Shown in pieces: positions 1-12,233 of a stretch of 64,000 nt of DNA. Position numbers and translations under genes: made by a program. Source of the stretch: Filobasidium wieringae (taxonomy: Eukaryota > Basidiomycota > Tremellomycetes > Filobasidiales > Filobasidiaceae); the NCBI GenBank assembly GCA_001600055.1, contig BCIV01000002.1, forward strand, positions 438,287-502,286, read 5' to 3'. Position 1 is the first letter of the stretch, and each line of letters starts with the position of its first letter. The notes beneath the pieces are model-generated. The model had not been told where the DNA came from. It did no database searches and saw nothing but the letters and a program-made list of their open reading frames with translations.

Positions 1-1265
1 GTCGTTCCTTATATCTTTGAGCCAATGCCGTTCCCAGATTCAATACCGTCATCGGATCAGTCTGGAAGATACCAATTCCTGCCATATGATATGTCGAGAG
101 ATGGGGATTTCAATCAAACAGGTGAACCCTCAGACCAGTCACAGCGAGACCCTTTGCAACCCGCTGTACATGTTCCTGGTGTAACCGAAAGTGAGCTAGC
201 GGAAATGTGGGGTCTTCTTGAGGATGAGACCGTTGGTTTGGACTTTGGACATAACAATGGAGCGGATCTTGCCCAATCAAATTGGGCAGCAGATCCAAGC
301 GATATAGTCGATCAGTGGGCTAATCTGGGAGGTAAGCATTGTTTGGCGGCGGAATTATGCTCAAGCGACCGTGCTCACGCGTTTCTTGGCTAGGCCCTAT
401 CGACGATAATTACAACGCTCCGCGCACATTTTCTGGCTCTGTTGCTGGACGTATTGCTATGGATTGGGCACACCAGAACCAATCGCAAGCACCAGTACAG
501 GGACACCAGTCACAATATGCGAACCAGAACTACATGGGATATAGTCAAGGCGTCGATGGCACCAGTATTCCCTCGTCTAGCGCTTATCCCTCGTCTAGAC
601 CTGGATATGTCACGATTGAAGTACCAGTGGATGCATTGGCTGGATCATACCAACCTCCATCATCTTATCTGGCATCTCAAGGACCAGCATTGTCAGCTAT
701 GACGCCTTTGAGCCCCGTCAACGGGGCCTTTAACTCTGAGGGATGGCCCATGATGAATGGCCAGACTGGGCATGGCAGCCACCTGTCTTTCTCATTGAGC
801 ACCAATGTTCAGAACGATTCTGGGTCTCAGCGTGGACAAGATTATGCTTCTCCTTTTTCGGCACCTGGAATGCCATTGGATCACCGTTATGCAAGTCGTT
901 ACAATTCCGGTTCCTCATACATACCTCCACCTACAACGCCTTACGACACATATCACGACCGTCGGGTATCGGAAGGCGGCATCTTCGAATGCGAACCTTC
1001 CATCGGAAACTGGGCCGATTCGCCTTCGTTTTCGGAAATCAATAGGATACCTTCATTTGCAGACTATCAACGAGCGCCTAGCCACGTTTCCTTCCCGGAG
1101 TTAGAGATAGATCAGGCAGAGAAGACAAACACATATACACAACCAGGAGAACTTCCGGAACATAAACGCTTTGCCCCAGTCAAGAAATCTAGGGTCGTAG
1201 CAGCTCAGCATGTGCCTTCAACACCACAACCAGTCCCAGCACCAGAACCAGCACCACAAGGTTGA
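1..1265 (+). CDS. C-terminal part of an unknown Gln/Ser/Pro-rich protein (5' end outside window)
   Basis: The reading frame is already open at base 1 and runs to 331. It crosses a 62-nt intron (332-393, GTAAGC..TAG) and continues from 394 to a TGA at 1263-1265, giving about 400 visible residues. The first Met seen (base 25) is internal to the open frame, so the true start lies upstream of the window. The protein is rich in Ser, Gln, Pro, Tyr and Gly with no recognisable folded domain, and it ends in a Pro/Ala/Glu/Gln repeat (PAPEPAPQG). A basic KKSR patch near the end could be part of a nuclear signal. Such composition is common in the disordered tail of fungal transcription factors, but no DNA-binding domain is visible here, so no function is assigned. 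The splice junction restores a G-P-I-D-D reading across the exons. Confidence 0.6.
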
Positions 1266-1573
1266 AGGAAACAGGATCGGTTCACGAGGAATTCAAAAAC
1301 CTATTGTTATCAATCAACAGGGATCATGTAATCATTATGCTAGCTAAATTACAGTTGTATTCTCCGACACTTATACATGACGTACAGGATCACGTGATCT
1401 GATGACGAAGCTGTTTTGCTGAGTCTTGCCGCTGATGACCTAGAGTAGTTCAGTCGTGGCTGTATATGCTGGACCGTTCAATAGTTATGTAAGGTCTGTA
1501 ACACGATCATCAGTCTTCCAGCTCATCAACTACCAGACAGAATCATTCTCACAACTCCAATCAGACCAACACT
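1266..1573 (+). promoter_or_regulatory. TSR2 upstream region with palindromic CACGTG box
   Basis: This 308-bp interval between the unknown gene and TSR2 holds a perfect palindrome ATCACGTGAT at 1389-1398, centred about 180 bp upstream of the TSR2 ATG. CACGTG is the core of bHLH (Cbf1-type) sites. A closely similar box lies at the same distance from RPA190. No gene is seen in the interval. Confidence 0.5.
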
Positions 1574-2179
1574 ATGATGTCCGTGACTCCCGATATCCCT
1601 CTCTTTGCTCGTGGAACGATCGCACTCTTCAAGCTTTGGCCCGCGCTCAAGCTTGCTGTCGCCGAGCAGTGGGGTGGCCCCGAATCCGCAGAAAAGAGGA
1701 CTTGGATGATCAGCGAGGTCGTTGACTATTTCGAAAGCTGTCTCCCTAAACCTGGTGAACAGGTATCAGGACCTGAGGCGCTTGTCGATTTGGTCGACCA
1801 GGATGAACTTGCCGAGATGTTGGAAGGCATGATTAGTGACGAATACGAGGTAGACCTCGATGATGGATCTGCCGATCAGGTTGCTGGAGATGTCGTCAGG
1901 CTCTGGAAGAAGGTGGTCATGGGGGACAAGGCCATGGTGGACGAGCTGGAGGAACTCGTACGGACTACTGGTGGAAGGAAAGTACAGGCTCAAGGAAACA
2001 GTGAGGACGAGGTCGAGCTTGATGAGGACGGCAATCCTATTGAGGACGATGACGAGAACTCTGACGAAGAAATGGCCGATGCAACATCTGCAGTCCCACC
2101 AAAGGAGAAGGAGAATCAGGAACCTGTAGTGGACGACGATGGATTCACCTTGGTACAGAAAAAGGGAGGCAAGCGATAA
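1574..2179 (+). CDS. TSR2: Pre-rRNA-processing protein TSR2
   Basis: A single-exon gene for 201 residues. The N-terminal half matches the WGG/TSR2 family: a hydrophobic helix followed by EQWGG (Trp33-Gly34-Gly35) and a second helical stretch around the VVDYFES segment. The C-terminal half is highly acidic (EDEVELDEDGNPIEDDDE region) and ends with the family's typical DDDGFTLVQ plus a basic KKGGKR tail. In yeast Tsr2 is a nuclear escort for ribosomal protein eS26 (Rps26) and is needed for late 20S to 18S pre-rRNA maturation. Two Met codons are adjacent (1574 and 1577) and either may be used. The gene lies head-to-tail with RPA190, another ribosome-biogenesis gene, and has its own upstream CACGTG element. 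I am confident of the family; the role is inferred from homologues. Confidence 0.9.
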   Translation: MMSVTPDIPLFARGTIALFKLWPALKLAVAEQWGGPESAEKRTWMISEVVDYFESCLPKPGEQVSGPEALVDLVDQDELAEMLEGMISDEYEVDLDDGSADQVAGDVVRLWKKVVMGDKAMVDELEELVRTTGGRKVQAQGNSEDEVELDEDGNPIEDDDENSDEEMADATSAVPPKEKENQEPVVDDDGFTLVQKKGGKR

Positions 2180-2668
2180 CATGGGACCATAGAACCACCA
2201 GATACCGAGGGAGAAGGTTTATGAGATGTGATAGTTGTCTGGATATAGGCAGAGGGACGGAATGATGGCATGGATCGCGACGATATAACCCATTTGTATA
2301 ATTTTCAAGCGACAATCATTGCATACGCCTGTATGAATCATAACAAAGATCCTATAGGCCACATGCTACTTGACATCCCTAATTGGAGGGAATCACTAGT
2401 TTAGACATCCGATCACTTAGCTCTAATACCTGTGGCCGTGGGATAACGCTCAAAGCAAGAGAGCTCAGCGAGAAAATTTCACGTGATCGCGTAAATGTTG
2501 AACTTACGCCGATTTCTTGACCCGTTTCACCTCGAATTCCTGGTCATGTCGAAGCTCTAGTCAACGACCTTGACTCTTTGTACCACCAAGGCTACTTGAC
2601 TGATACCCCCAAAAAAGGCCTAGGCCTCGCCTCACCGAAAAAACAAGCGATATTCTAGGCCGTCCATC
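2180..2668 (+). promoter_or_regulatory. TSR2 3' flank and RPA190 upstream region with TCACGTGA box
   Basis: This 489-bp intergenic stretch carries TCACGTGA at 2479-2486, about 185 bp before the RPA190 ATG. That nearly equals the distance of the similar box before TSR2. No open gene was recognised in it. Confidence 0.5.
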
Positions 2669-5600
2669 ATGGATATCGCACACTCCTTACCTACCCAGGC
2701 CAAGGCCATTTCTTTCTCCTTCCTCTCGAGCAAGGACATCAAGGATATCTCTGTCAAGCAGATTACGAACCCCATTTTGCTGGACAACTTAAACATGCCT
2801 ACTACCGGAGGACTGTATGATCCGGCGTTAGGCCCTTCTGACCGAGGCGATGTGTGAGCCTTCATTCAGCTGGTTGACAGACGAGATCGCAATTAACCTT
2901 CTTGTGGGTTGGGACCGGCAGTTGTGCTACATGTCACCTTTCGTCTTACCAGTGCCCTGGCCATTTCGGACATATCGAACTTCCATTGCCAGTATATCAC
3001 CCATTGTTCATGAACCAAGCTTTTGGATTACTGCGAAGCGTTTGTATGTTCTGTCATCAGTTTAAAATGCCTGAACTAGTCGTACGTTGGCTTGAGTATT
3101 GAAGGAAGAACGTTCGAACTGACGTCCTATGATAATCAGCTCAAGAAGTATATTGCTCGTCTGCAACTACTGGATCACGGTCTGTTGGCGGAATCTCAGA
3201 TTATCGCCAATATGTCCCCCAAGACTCGTGCAAACGGCAACAACGGCGTAGAGGGGGAGGATGCTGACGAAGCCGTCCCCGTCGAGACAGTGGAACAGTT
3301 TTCTGCAAGAATAGATGCAGCAGTAAAGGAGTACATAGACCAGGCTCTTATGCCTGACGAGGGTGTTGCAGATGTTGGCAGCTCTGACAGCAAACCAGAC
3401 ATTGAGAGGCGCGCAAAGCCAGCTGGCCGGGACAGCTACAAGGATGGCCTGGTCTACTCGGAGAGAAGAGACGTGCTGCACGATTTTGGGAGAAAGGCGT
3501 ATATGAAGTGTTCTCATTGTAATGCGTGAGTGTCTTGGCCGGATTGACTCTGAATCGTATAGTATTAACCTTCGACTCGCTGTAGAGCTGCGTTCACCTA
3601 TCGAAAAGAAGGAACCGTCAAGATCATTGAGTACAGTTTGTCAAAGAAGCATCAGGATCAAAACCAGGCTTTAGGCAGAAAGCGACCCGATGTTCTCGCT
3701 ATGGCCAAGCGGATATCGCGGAAGTCTAAGCAACGTCAAGATCGAGGTGCCGATAGCGATTCAGGCCATGGAGGTAGCGAGACTTCTGGAGATGAGGCAG
3801 ACGAAATGGATGTCGATCAACCTGAATCCGAAGGTGAAGGAGAGGTTTTGATGGATGATGACCCGACAGCGGTTCCTCGAGGTGTCAACGGAGTGATCAA
3901 AGGCGCTCGAGGCCGTGATGAGCGAATCATGATGGCAGAGGAAGTTCGAGAACACCTCAAGAAGGTTTTCCAGAACCAGCCTGTCGTATGTTCATTGCTT
4001 TACGGTCGGCATGGACCGAACGTATGGCAAGAAAGGACACATGCCGGATCTGCTTTCAACGCTCCAAAAGCTAGTGCTGACATCTTCTTCATGGATGTCG
4101 TTCCGGTTCCTCCAACTCGATTCCGACCTGCGTCCAAAATGGGAGATTCTTTGTTCGAGAACCCACAGAACAGTCTTTTGTCCAAGATCTTGACGACAGC
4201 GCAACTTTTGGTATCTACGCAACAAAGACTGGCGGAGTTGCAAATAGCAGCAGCTGAAGCAGAGGAAGCGTTAGAGAAGACAGCCTTGGAGGCTGCTGCA
4301 CGAGCATGGACTCAGCTTCTGGAGGGAATCTTCCAGATGCAACACGATGTCAACAGTTTCTTGGACAGCTCCAAGAACCCTACCATCATGAAGGGTGGTA
4401 TGCTACCCCCTGCAGGTGTCAAGCAGATTTTGGAGAAGAAGGAAGGGTTGTTCAGGAAGCATATGATGGTTAGTTGCCCGCCGTCTTTATGTCAGCGCAT
4501 AATGCTAAGGACCTTTTAATGTAGGGTAAACGTGTCAATTTCGCTGCCCGATCCGTCATCTCGCCCGATATCAACATTGAGACGAACGAAATCGGTGTTC
4601 CCCCCGTTTTCGCTCGAAAACTGACCTTCCCAGAGCCAGTAACCCCTCACAATGTTCATGTCATGCGACAGCTGGTCATCAACGGTCCTAAGGCATACCC
4701 TGGAGCGATTATGGTCCAAAATGAGGATGGTCAACAAATTTCCCTGGAGCGAAAGACGTTCGAAGAAAGAACGGCGATTGCCAACCAGCTTCTCACGCCG
4801 CAGGAAGGTTCAGCCGCTACAAATCCCAACGGGTTGACGACTCGAACTTCGGCGGTCAACAAGAAGGTTTTGAGGCATCTCCAAGATGGAGATATCCTTA
4901 TTTTGAATCGACAACCTACCTTGCACAAGCCCTCTATGATGGCCCATCGAGCGAAGATTCTGAAGGGAGAGAAGACCATCAGGATGCACTACGCTAACTG
5001 TAACTCTTACAACGCCGATTTCGACGGAGACGAAATGAACATCCATTTTCCTCAGAATGAGGTAGCTCAAGCGGAGGCTAGGATGATTGCCAATACTGAT
5101 AACCAATACCTAGGACCTACTTCTGGTAGTCCATTACGAGGATTGATCCAGGATCACGTCGTTGCTGGTGTTCATATGTGCAATAAGGCAACGTTCTTTT
5201 CCCGTGAACAATACTACCAGCTTATTTACGGAGCTTTGCGACCGGAAGACAACTACACTGGTCAAGGCCGTGTTCACACCCTGCCCCCGGCGATCTGGAA
5301 GCCTAAACCTATGTGGACTGGTAAACAAATCATCTCTACTATTATGCTCAACATCACTCCTCCTCAATCGAAGGGTCTCAACTTGAACTCAAAGAACAAG
5401 ATCCTAAACAGTCTGTGGCAACGTGACGACGGTCTAGATTCTAACATGTCCGAAGAACAGGCTGTCTTCCTTGACGGATATCTGGTTCGAGGAATCTTGG
5501 ACAAGTCGCAATATGGAGCTTCGGCTTATGGTTTAGTGCATTCAGTATATGAAGTGTATGGTCCTGAAAGTGCTGGTCGACTGCTCAGTATCCTATCTCG

Positions 5601-8476
5601 GCTCTTGACTAAATACCTTCAGCACATCGCTTTCACATGTCGAATGGATGATCTGATCCTTACGCAAGAGGGCGAAAAAATTCGTGCTCAGATCTTAGAG
5701 GACGCTAAGGGAGATGGTGCTAAAGCAGCAATGGAGTATGTTGGTCTGCCCAAAGATGGCAATCCCAAAGATCCCGGCACGGCCAGGAACTTGGCCATTC
5801 GTTTGGAGGAAATTTTGCGAGATGATGACATGATGGCTGGACTTGACGGAGCTATGCAGGCTGCGTTCAACAAAACGACTTCGAAGATCAACAACGTTGT
5901 GATTCCAGCGCATTTGATCAAACCTTTCCCCGAGAACAACATGCAAACCATGACACTTTCAGGAGCCAAAGGATCGAAGGTCAACGCTACCCAGATCTCT
6001 ACACTCCTTGGTCAACAAGCCCTGGAGGGTCGGCGTGTACCGACCATGGTTTCGGGAAAGACGCTACCCTCCTTCAAACCCTTCGATACGTCTGCTAGGG
6101 CAGGAGGGTATGTTGCCAATCGATTCTTGACGGGAGTTCGTCCTCAGGAATATTACTTCCATTGCATGGCAGGTCGTGAAGGTTTGATCGATACTGCAGT
6201 CAAGACGAGTCGTTCGGGGTACTTGCAACGATGTTTGATCAAGCATTTGGAGGGTATCAGGGTACATTACGATCACACTGTACGTGATGCCGATCAATCG
6301 GTATTGCAATTCTTCTATGGAGAAGACGCCTTGGATGTCACACGTCAAAAGCATTTGTACCAATTCGACTTCTGCTTGCGTAATATCGAGAGTTTCGCCA
6401 GTCGTTTCTCCGTGGCCGATATCGAAGGCAAGATGGACGAAGAGACTGCAGTCTCACTGATGAAGAAAGCTCTGAAGAGGCCTGGCAAGTATGAGCCACC
6501 GATGTCCAAATATTCTCCTAGTCGATACCTTGGAAGTATGTCTGAGAAGTATGCCGCGGAACTTGACAAGTACATCGAAAAGAACCCTGCGAAGATCCTC
6601 GGAAGCAAGAAGACGGCAGCGGAAGACATTCCTCAAGGTATGAGACAACATCAGCTCATCGGATCCAACACGTTCAAAACGATGTCGAGAGTGCGATACG
6701 TTCGATCATTGGTTGATGCCGGAGAGGCTGTTGGTCTTTTGGCATCTCAAGGGTGAGCAGAGCATGGCGCAAATGAGAATTCGAGGGACATCTGCTGACT
6801 TTTCTTTCTCTGTTACTAGTGTTGGAGAGCCTTCCACCCAGATGACTTTGAATACTTTCCATCTGGCAGGGCATGGCGCAGCTAACGTTACCTTGGGTAT
6901 TCCTCGTCTTCGGGAGATTGTCATGACTGCTGCGCAGAAGCCCAAGACGCCGACAATGAAACTGCCAATCCAACCATCAATTGCCGATGAAGATATCGAG
7001 AAGTTCATCAAGAAGACTAGCAGACTGAACCTATCCGAAGTTGTCGAGCGAGTTACCGTTACAGAAAGGCTTTCTGGCAAGACTATCGAACAGGTGGATA
7101 GACGCCGTACCTATACGGTTTTACTGGAGTTCTACGACAAGGCAGAATATCTTGAGGAATACCATGTCACACCAAGGCAGATCATGGAGAGCTTGCCATC
7201 CTCATTTGCCGTCTTGTTGCAGAAGGAGATCACAAAAGAATTTAAAGCGGCTGCAAGAGCGCTTGCGAACGATATCAACAGCGTAGGAAAGGGTCGAGCA
7301 GTCCGGGAAAGTGCCGACCAGATCAATGAGGAGGATGAAAGGGCAGGAAGAGATGAGGAATTGGATGATGACGGTGATGCTTACGAAATGAAGCGAAAGG
7401 CCCAAACCGAGCAAATCGCTACTTACGATTCCGATGAAGAAGAGGATAACGAGCAAGATGAGGAAGATATCTTAGCAGCTCGAGTAGAAGAAGATAGCGA
7501 TGCCGAAGATGAGGGTGAAGGCAAGACTGACGAGGCTACTACCAAGGCTAAGAATGATCAACGTATGGAGGATGTCGGAGAGTTCTTCAAGCTTGCGTCC
7601 AGATATGCTACCACTTTCAGTTTCGATCTCGTCAATGGCAAATCTTGTCAATTCGATCTCGAGGTAAGTGCAGGTATTCTCCACGAGTCATACGACGTTC
7701 TAATATTGCTGTTACAGTTTACTGGAAACTCGCAGAAGTTGCTGCTAGTAGACGTTGTGGAGCGATGCTGTAGGAAGGCGGTTATTCATGAAGTTCAGAG
7801 CATCGGCCGCTGCATGAAGGTTTGGGACGACAAGGGCGAGTTCACTGTAAGCAACTATCCGAATTCGGTGTACAGTTCCTCCTACTGAATCCCTCAATCT
7901 TCCAGCGACAACTGATTACAGAAGGATCTAACTTGCCCGCCATGTGGCGTATCGCATCCGAGTTGATCGATGTGAACAAGATCGACACAAACGACATCTA
8001 TGCTGTACTCGAAACCTACGGAGTCGAGGCCGCCCGAGCTGCCATCATCCGAGAAGTGTAAGTGTCAAATTCGATATGGGTAACACTTTACGGTTATTGA
8101 CTTCTGTTTCTGCAATGAATTTATAGGTCTGGAGTCTTTGGAGTTTACGGAATCGCGGTTGATTATCGTCATTTGACCATTCTTGCAGACTACATGGTGA
8201 GTCTGATGCGCACGTGTAACGTGTACTTGTGTTAATCCTGCACTTCTCTAGACTCACGATGGAGGCTACAAGCCATTCAACCGTACCGGTATTGCCAATA
8301 AGAGTTCGCCCCTTCTCAAGGCCTCCTTTGAGACTACGGCTGCTTTCTTGTCTGATGCAACTTTGCACGGTGACTTTGACGATCTACGCAGTCCGAGTGG
8401 AAGTATCGTTATGGGAACTCCAGTCAAGACGGGAACCGGTTCATTCGACATCCGGGCGGCTGTCACGGCGTATTAG
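2669..8476 (+). CDS. RPA190: DNA-directed RNA polymerase I largest subunit
   Basis: Ten exons: 2669-2853, 2922-3081, 3140-3525, 3586-4468, 4525-6752, 6820-7663, 7718-7846, 7906-8057, 8127-8196, 8252-8476. All junctions are in phase and give 1753 residues, close to other Pol I largest subunits. The N-terminal zinc site VCATCH..CPGHFGH is assembled across intron 1, and a second CMFCH pair follows. The clamp/active-site core carries [10 protein letters not shown] (the Mg-binding aspartates) and a GAKGSK funnel motif. After the trigger-loop region ([19 protein letters not shown], rebuilt across intron 5) there is a Pol I-style acidic insertion near 7330-7560. The end matches the family (YGVEAAR, then TGTGSFD). 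The product transcribes 35S pre-rRNA in the nucleolus. Intron 2 (3082-3139) was chosen over a 23-nt alternative because it has a CTGAC branch site and gives the conserved LLDHGLL spacing. Confidence 0.95.
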
Positions 8477-9111
8477 AGTATAAAAAATTGTCATTAGTAC
8501 CACGTTGTGCGGATAGATTGTATCACGAAAGGCTGTCTTACTCGTGTAGATTATTGTAATTGCATAATACCAAGATTTCACTATGCAACATTTGGGAAGT
8601 TCAATTCACGATTTGCATAACATAGCAACTTGCCGAAGGGCAAGGGTAGTTCCATCCCATAACTATCACTCTCATCCACCCTGGTTCGTTTTGACTTGCG
8701 TCGTTCCGAGGCTTGGTGGGGTTGTTCCGAGCGAGGAACACATTTCGTTGAGAAGGAAGGGGTCCATACTGACCGTACCCAGAAATGTTTGGTATTTGAC
8801 TCATTACTAACAATGATTACAATCACTTATAATGATTGTTGACACGGGCTTGGCTTTCGATACAGATAATGTGATAATGCAGATATACATATAGACAGCT
8901 CACCTGGCACAGCAGTACACAGAGTGAGCGAAACTGACAGCTGACCAGCGGCAATGAATCCGATAACCACGTGGGATCCGTTCTTTCTTTTGACGACGTA
9001 ACCCAAATAAAAGAGTTGACATTCCAGCATGTATTGGATCTGTTGGCAAACATCGGTGTGGCTTCTTCGGTCTGAGACTAACTGCTACATGTATCATAGT
9101 TACCGTCGTTC
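8477..9111. other. Convergent intergenic region
   Basis: This 635-bp interval separates the 3' ends of RPA190 (plus) and the next gene (minus). Several short open frames exist on both strands, but none starts well, matches a family or has splice support. I see no RNA gene in it. Confidence 0.5.
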
Positions 9112-11820
9112 CTAGTACTTCTCTATCAGTTCAGATGGCCTGCCCTCCGCATCATCGCCAGAAACGACTGCCTGCTCGATCACCTGCTCACGGGCATCTG
9201 ATCCTCTTTGTAATACGTGATCCTGGACTATTACCCCTTCGATCGGTTCGACAACAATTGCCGCAGAGGCTCTGGGTATACGACTGGTCACGGTTTCTGT
9301 AGCAATGTAGGTGGCTGGGCCGCTGATCTGGCTGGCACTATCTACTATCTGGCCGGCTACACTCTCCAACTGAGAATGAACTTCCCGAGAAGCACTGTCA
9401 GCAACAGAGGTGGCGGAGACTGCTGATTCGACAGCAAGGGACGAAACGCTGCTAGCGGTGTTCTTGAATTTCCTGGCCGCAGATACTGTCTGGCTGGCAA
9501 TCTGCTCCAATTCGGACGAACCTAAAGCTGATATAGAATTGGCCCCCCCTACGACCTGACTGGCAGCGCCGGTGGCTGAAGCGGCAGCTTGACCGGCGAC
9601 GTTTCCGATAACGGAGGATGCACTAGACGCAGATCCATGCGCTTGCTGAGCGACTCCAGCAGCATAACTTGAAGCCGCCGCTGAGGCAGAAGAGCCTGTG
9701 GCTCGGAGACGGCTGGTTCCGTCTGTAATCGTTTGAACAGCCTCGACAGAGACAGAGGATACAGAAGGCTCGATCTGAGCGACGACGGATTCGACGGTAG
9801 AGGTCGCCGCTGCAGCAGCTGCAGAAGCGGAAGACGCAGCGATCGATGCAGCGCTACCAGCACTCTCGCTCACGCTGCTGGCCTGGTTGGTGGCCTGCTG
9901 ACTTAGACTGGCAACTGAGGCAGCACCACTGTTCACAGCAGAGGCGCCTGAAGCACTAGCGGCGTAAGCGGCTTGTTTCGCGGCATCGGTCGCATGTATT
10001 ACCTGATCAGCAGCCTCGGTGGCAACGCTGGAAGCAACGCTGCCAACGACACCTCCCGCAGAGGCGGCAGAAGCTGAGATACTGAAGGCAGTGGCCTGAA
10101 CCTCCTTGCTAGCGGACTTTACCGAGGCGCTGACAGCGGAAGAACCCGAAGTTGCCGCTCTTATAGCCTGATTGTTTGCGCTGGAGGCAGATGCCTTCGC
10201 CTGAGTAGTTACTCTTTCGGCAGTCTTGCGAACGTTGTTGGTCACGCTCTTCGCCGAAGCAGCTGCCTTAAAAGCTACGCTTTCAGCGGAAGCACCTGCA
10301 ACGCTACCAGTGGAGCTGATCTGCACCGACGCTTGGGAGACTGCATCGGCAACGTTGTTCTTGACAGCATGAGCACCTTCCTTCACGTTGGTAGCAGCAA
10401 CATCGAGATTGTCCTTTGCGCTCTCATAATATCCCTTGAGACCCCCACGGATATCCTCCAACGAAGGAGCGAGAAGGAGGGACCCAACGAGAGGCACTGC
10501 GCGGTTAACGTGCTTCTTGATAATCGGGGTGTAGGAAGTACTCGTCAAAGCACTGATTTTAGGCTCAACGTGAGTCTTATAGTGCGGATGCAAAATAGGG
10601 TGAACATAAGTGTTGAAGAACTGAGTGATGAACCTGTAATCGCGCTTGCTCAGTATGTGCACCAAACATCGCGGAAGCGTATGGCTGTCAAGCATTACTT
10701 ACACCATCAATTGCCTGAGCTTGACCTCAGCCAGGTCTAGCGCGCGGACAGCGCCTCTAGCAGCCTGAGGTACACCAGTCTTTTTGGTCCACTCGTAGCT
10801 TTGCAATCCTTTCTGCGAACCATAAATTCCCGCTCGGTGTAAGTGAGGAAGGGACTTCCTATAGGCGAAGTGAGCGTGTTTTTGAACGGTGTCCACAGTA
10901 GGGTGGTTATAAATGTCGGTTGCAGCTTTTCTGGCACGAACAACCTGAGGATGTTGAGTGTAAGGAGATGCCACCTTCTGCAACTGCGCTACCAAGTCGA
11001 GTAATTTTTGCCAAAGCTGGAGGGTAATTCTTTGAGCTTGTTGGATTAGCTGAGTTACAGCTCGACGGACATGAGGCACATAAGGCTTGATGAAACGACT
11101 GTGTAATCGCTGAGACTTGAGCTGAATACTACGTCTCTGCTGTCTAGTCCTGAACTCGATATTGTGATATGCTGGCTCAACGTGGTCCTTCACGATAGGG
11201 TTGGTCCTGATCTTGTGGATACGATTTTGAAGATGGGGAATAACGTATGGTTCCAAAATGTGACGTCGGTAAGCAGTTGTTGGCTCGCAAACATGCCGTT
11301 CCCAGGCAGGAATAGAAGAGTCCGATGACGAAAAAGGGTTGAGGTTGTTTAGGTTGAAGTAGGAGCGGGTGACGCTTTTGTCGATTTCCGTGGGTGATGG
11401 GCAGAAGGACAATGACAAAAACGAGACAAGGAAGAATCCAAGGATGAATAAATTCAGACCGGTATGAGACGAACCCGCCGACCGTGACAGCTGATTGTGT
11501 TTCTGAGCGGGCCGAGAGAGATGTGAGCATCCCGGATGATAAGTCTCCGCATCGAAGTATCGCCTTACCTTTCCCTTGACATCAACAACGATCTTCGGAG
11601 CAACCGCTTTGGTCTTGCCTTGCTCCTTAGGCTTTACCGCGTTTCCAGCGTTGGAACTCATGGTCGATTTAGTGACAGTTGGACCATTCTGAAATGGAAA
11701 AATCGGTCGCAAAGTCAGACGAGCACATTCCGGATTTGGCTGCGGCATACGAACATAAAACTTGGGTTGAGCAGGGACCGCCTGCTTGACATTTCCACTT
11801 TTCTGTCTTTTCATAGACAT
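9112..11820 (-). CDS. Unknown membrane-anchored protein with long Ala/Ser-rich helical tail
   Basis: Two exons, 10703-11820 and 9112-10633 (intron GTAAGT..TTACAG), give 879 residues. A single hydrophobic segment (LNLFILGFFLVSFLSLSF) follows a basic N-terminal region and would anchor the protein. After it come about 280 residues rich in His, Arg, Tyr and Gln with a recurring HVEP/YVxPH-type phrase. Then come about 330 residues dominated by Ala and Ser ([23 protein letters not shown]) with spaced Val, Gln and Glu, as expected for long amphipathic helices. I do not recognise the family; LEA or apolipoprotein-like tails are only a compositional comparison. The start is uncertain: the Met at 11660 could be used. 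An in-frame 66-nt stretch (revcomp GTAAGG..GCTCAG, near 11504-11569) could be a further intron just before the membrane segment. Confidence 0.65.
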
Positions 11821-12233
11821 AATAGATATAATAATATCGATTACGATTTGGGATGATCGGAGGAAGGTCCTGTTCTCATCGAGATGACAGAGGTCGAGCT
11901 CGACAAGTTGGGTTGCTCATCATTCATTGCGTCATAACACAAACACACCGTAAGCGCGTTGATCCTGCCCAGAAGCGCGACGCATGCCCGAGGTACCTTC
12001 TAGATCCAGCCAACCTTCAAGAGGTCACGACGAGCCAACAATCGCTCATATGTATACATGATACAGCTTACAGCTCAAAACTTTACAACTTGAAAGTTAT
12101 GCAATAAGGACAACGAAGGTATGGTCAAAAAGTCGACAATGATTACGTGAAATATCAGACAAGGAGTTGTAATTCGGCGTAAGAGTCAGCGGGTGAGAAG
12201 TGGGTTTTTAGACCTCGAGTGGACGGCGTGTAT
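11821..12233. other. Intergenic region between two minus-strand genes
   Basis: 413 bp lying 5' of the Ala/Ser-rich gene and 3' of CRK1. No feature was recognised beyond the presumed promoter and 3' flank. Confidence 0.4.

Noticed and set aside
3082..3104. A 23-nt intron in RPA190
   Set aside because: It is too short. The 58-nt intron ending at 3139 has a CTGAC branch site and restores the conserved family spacing.
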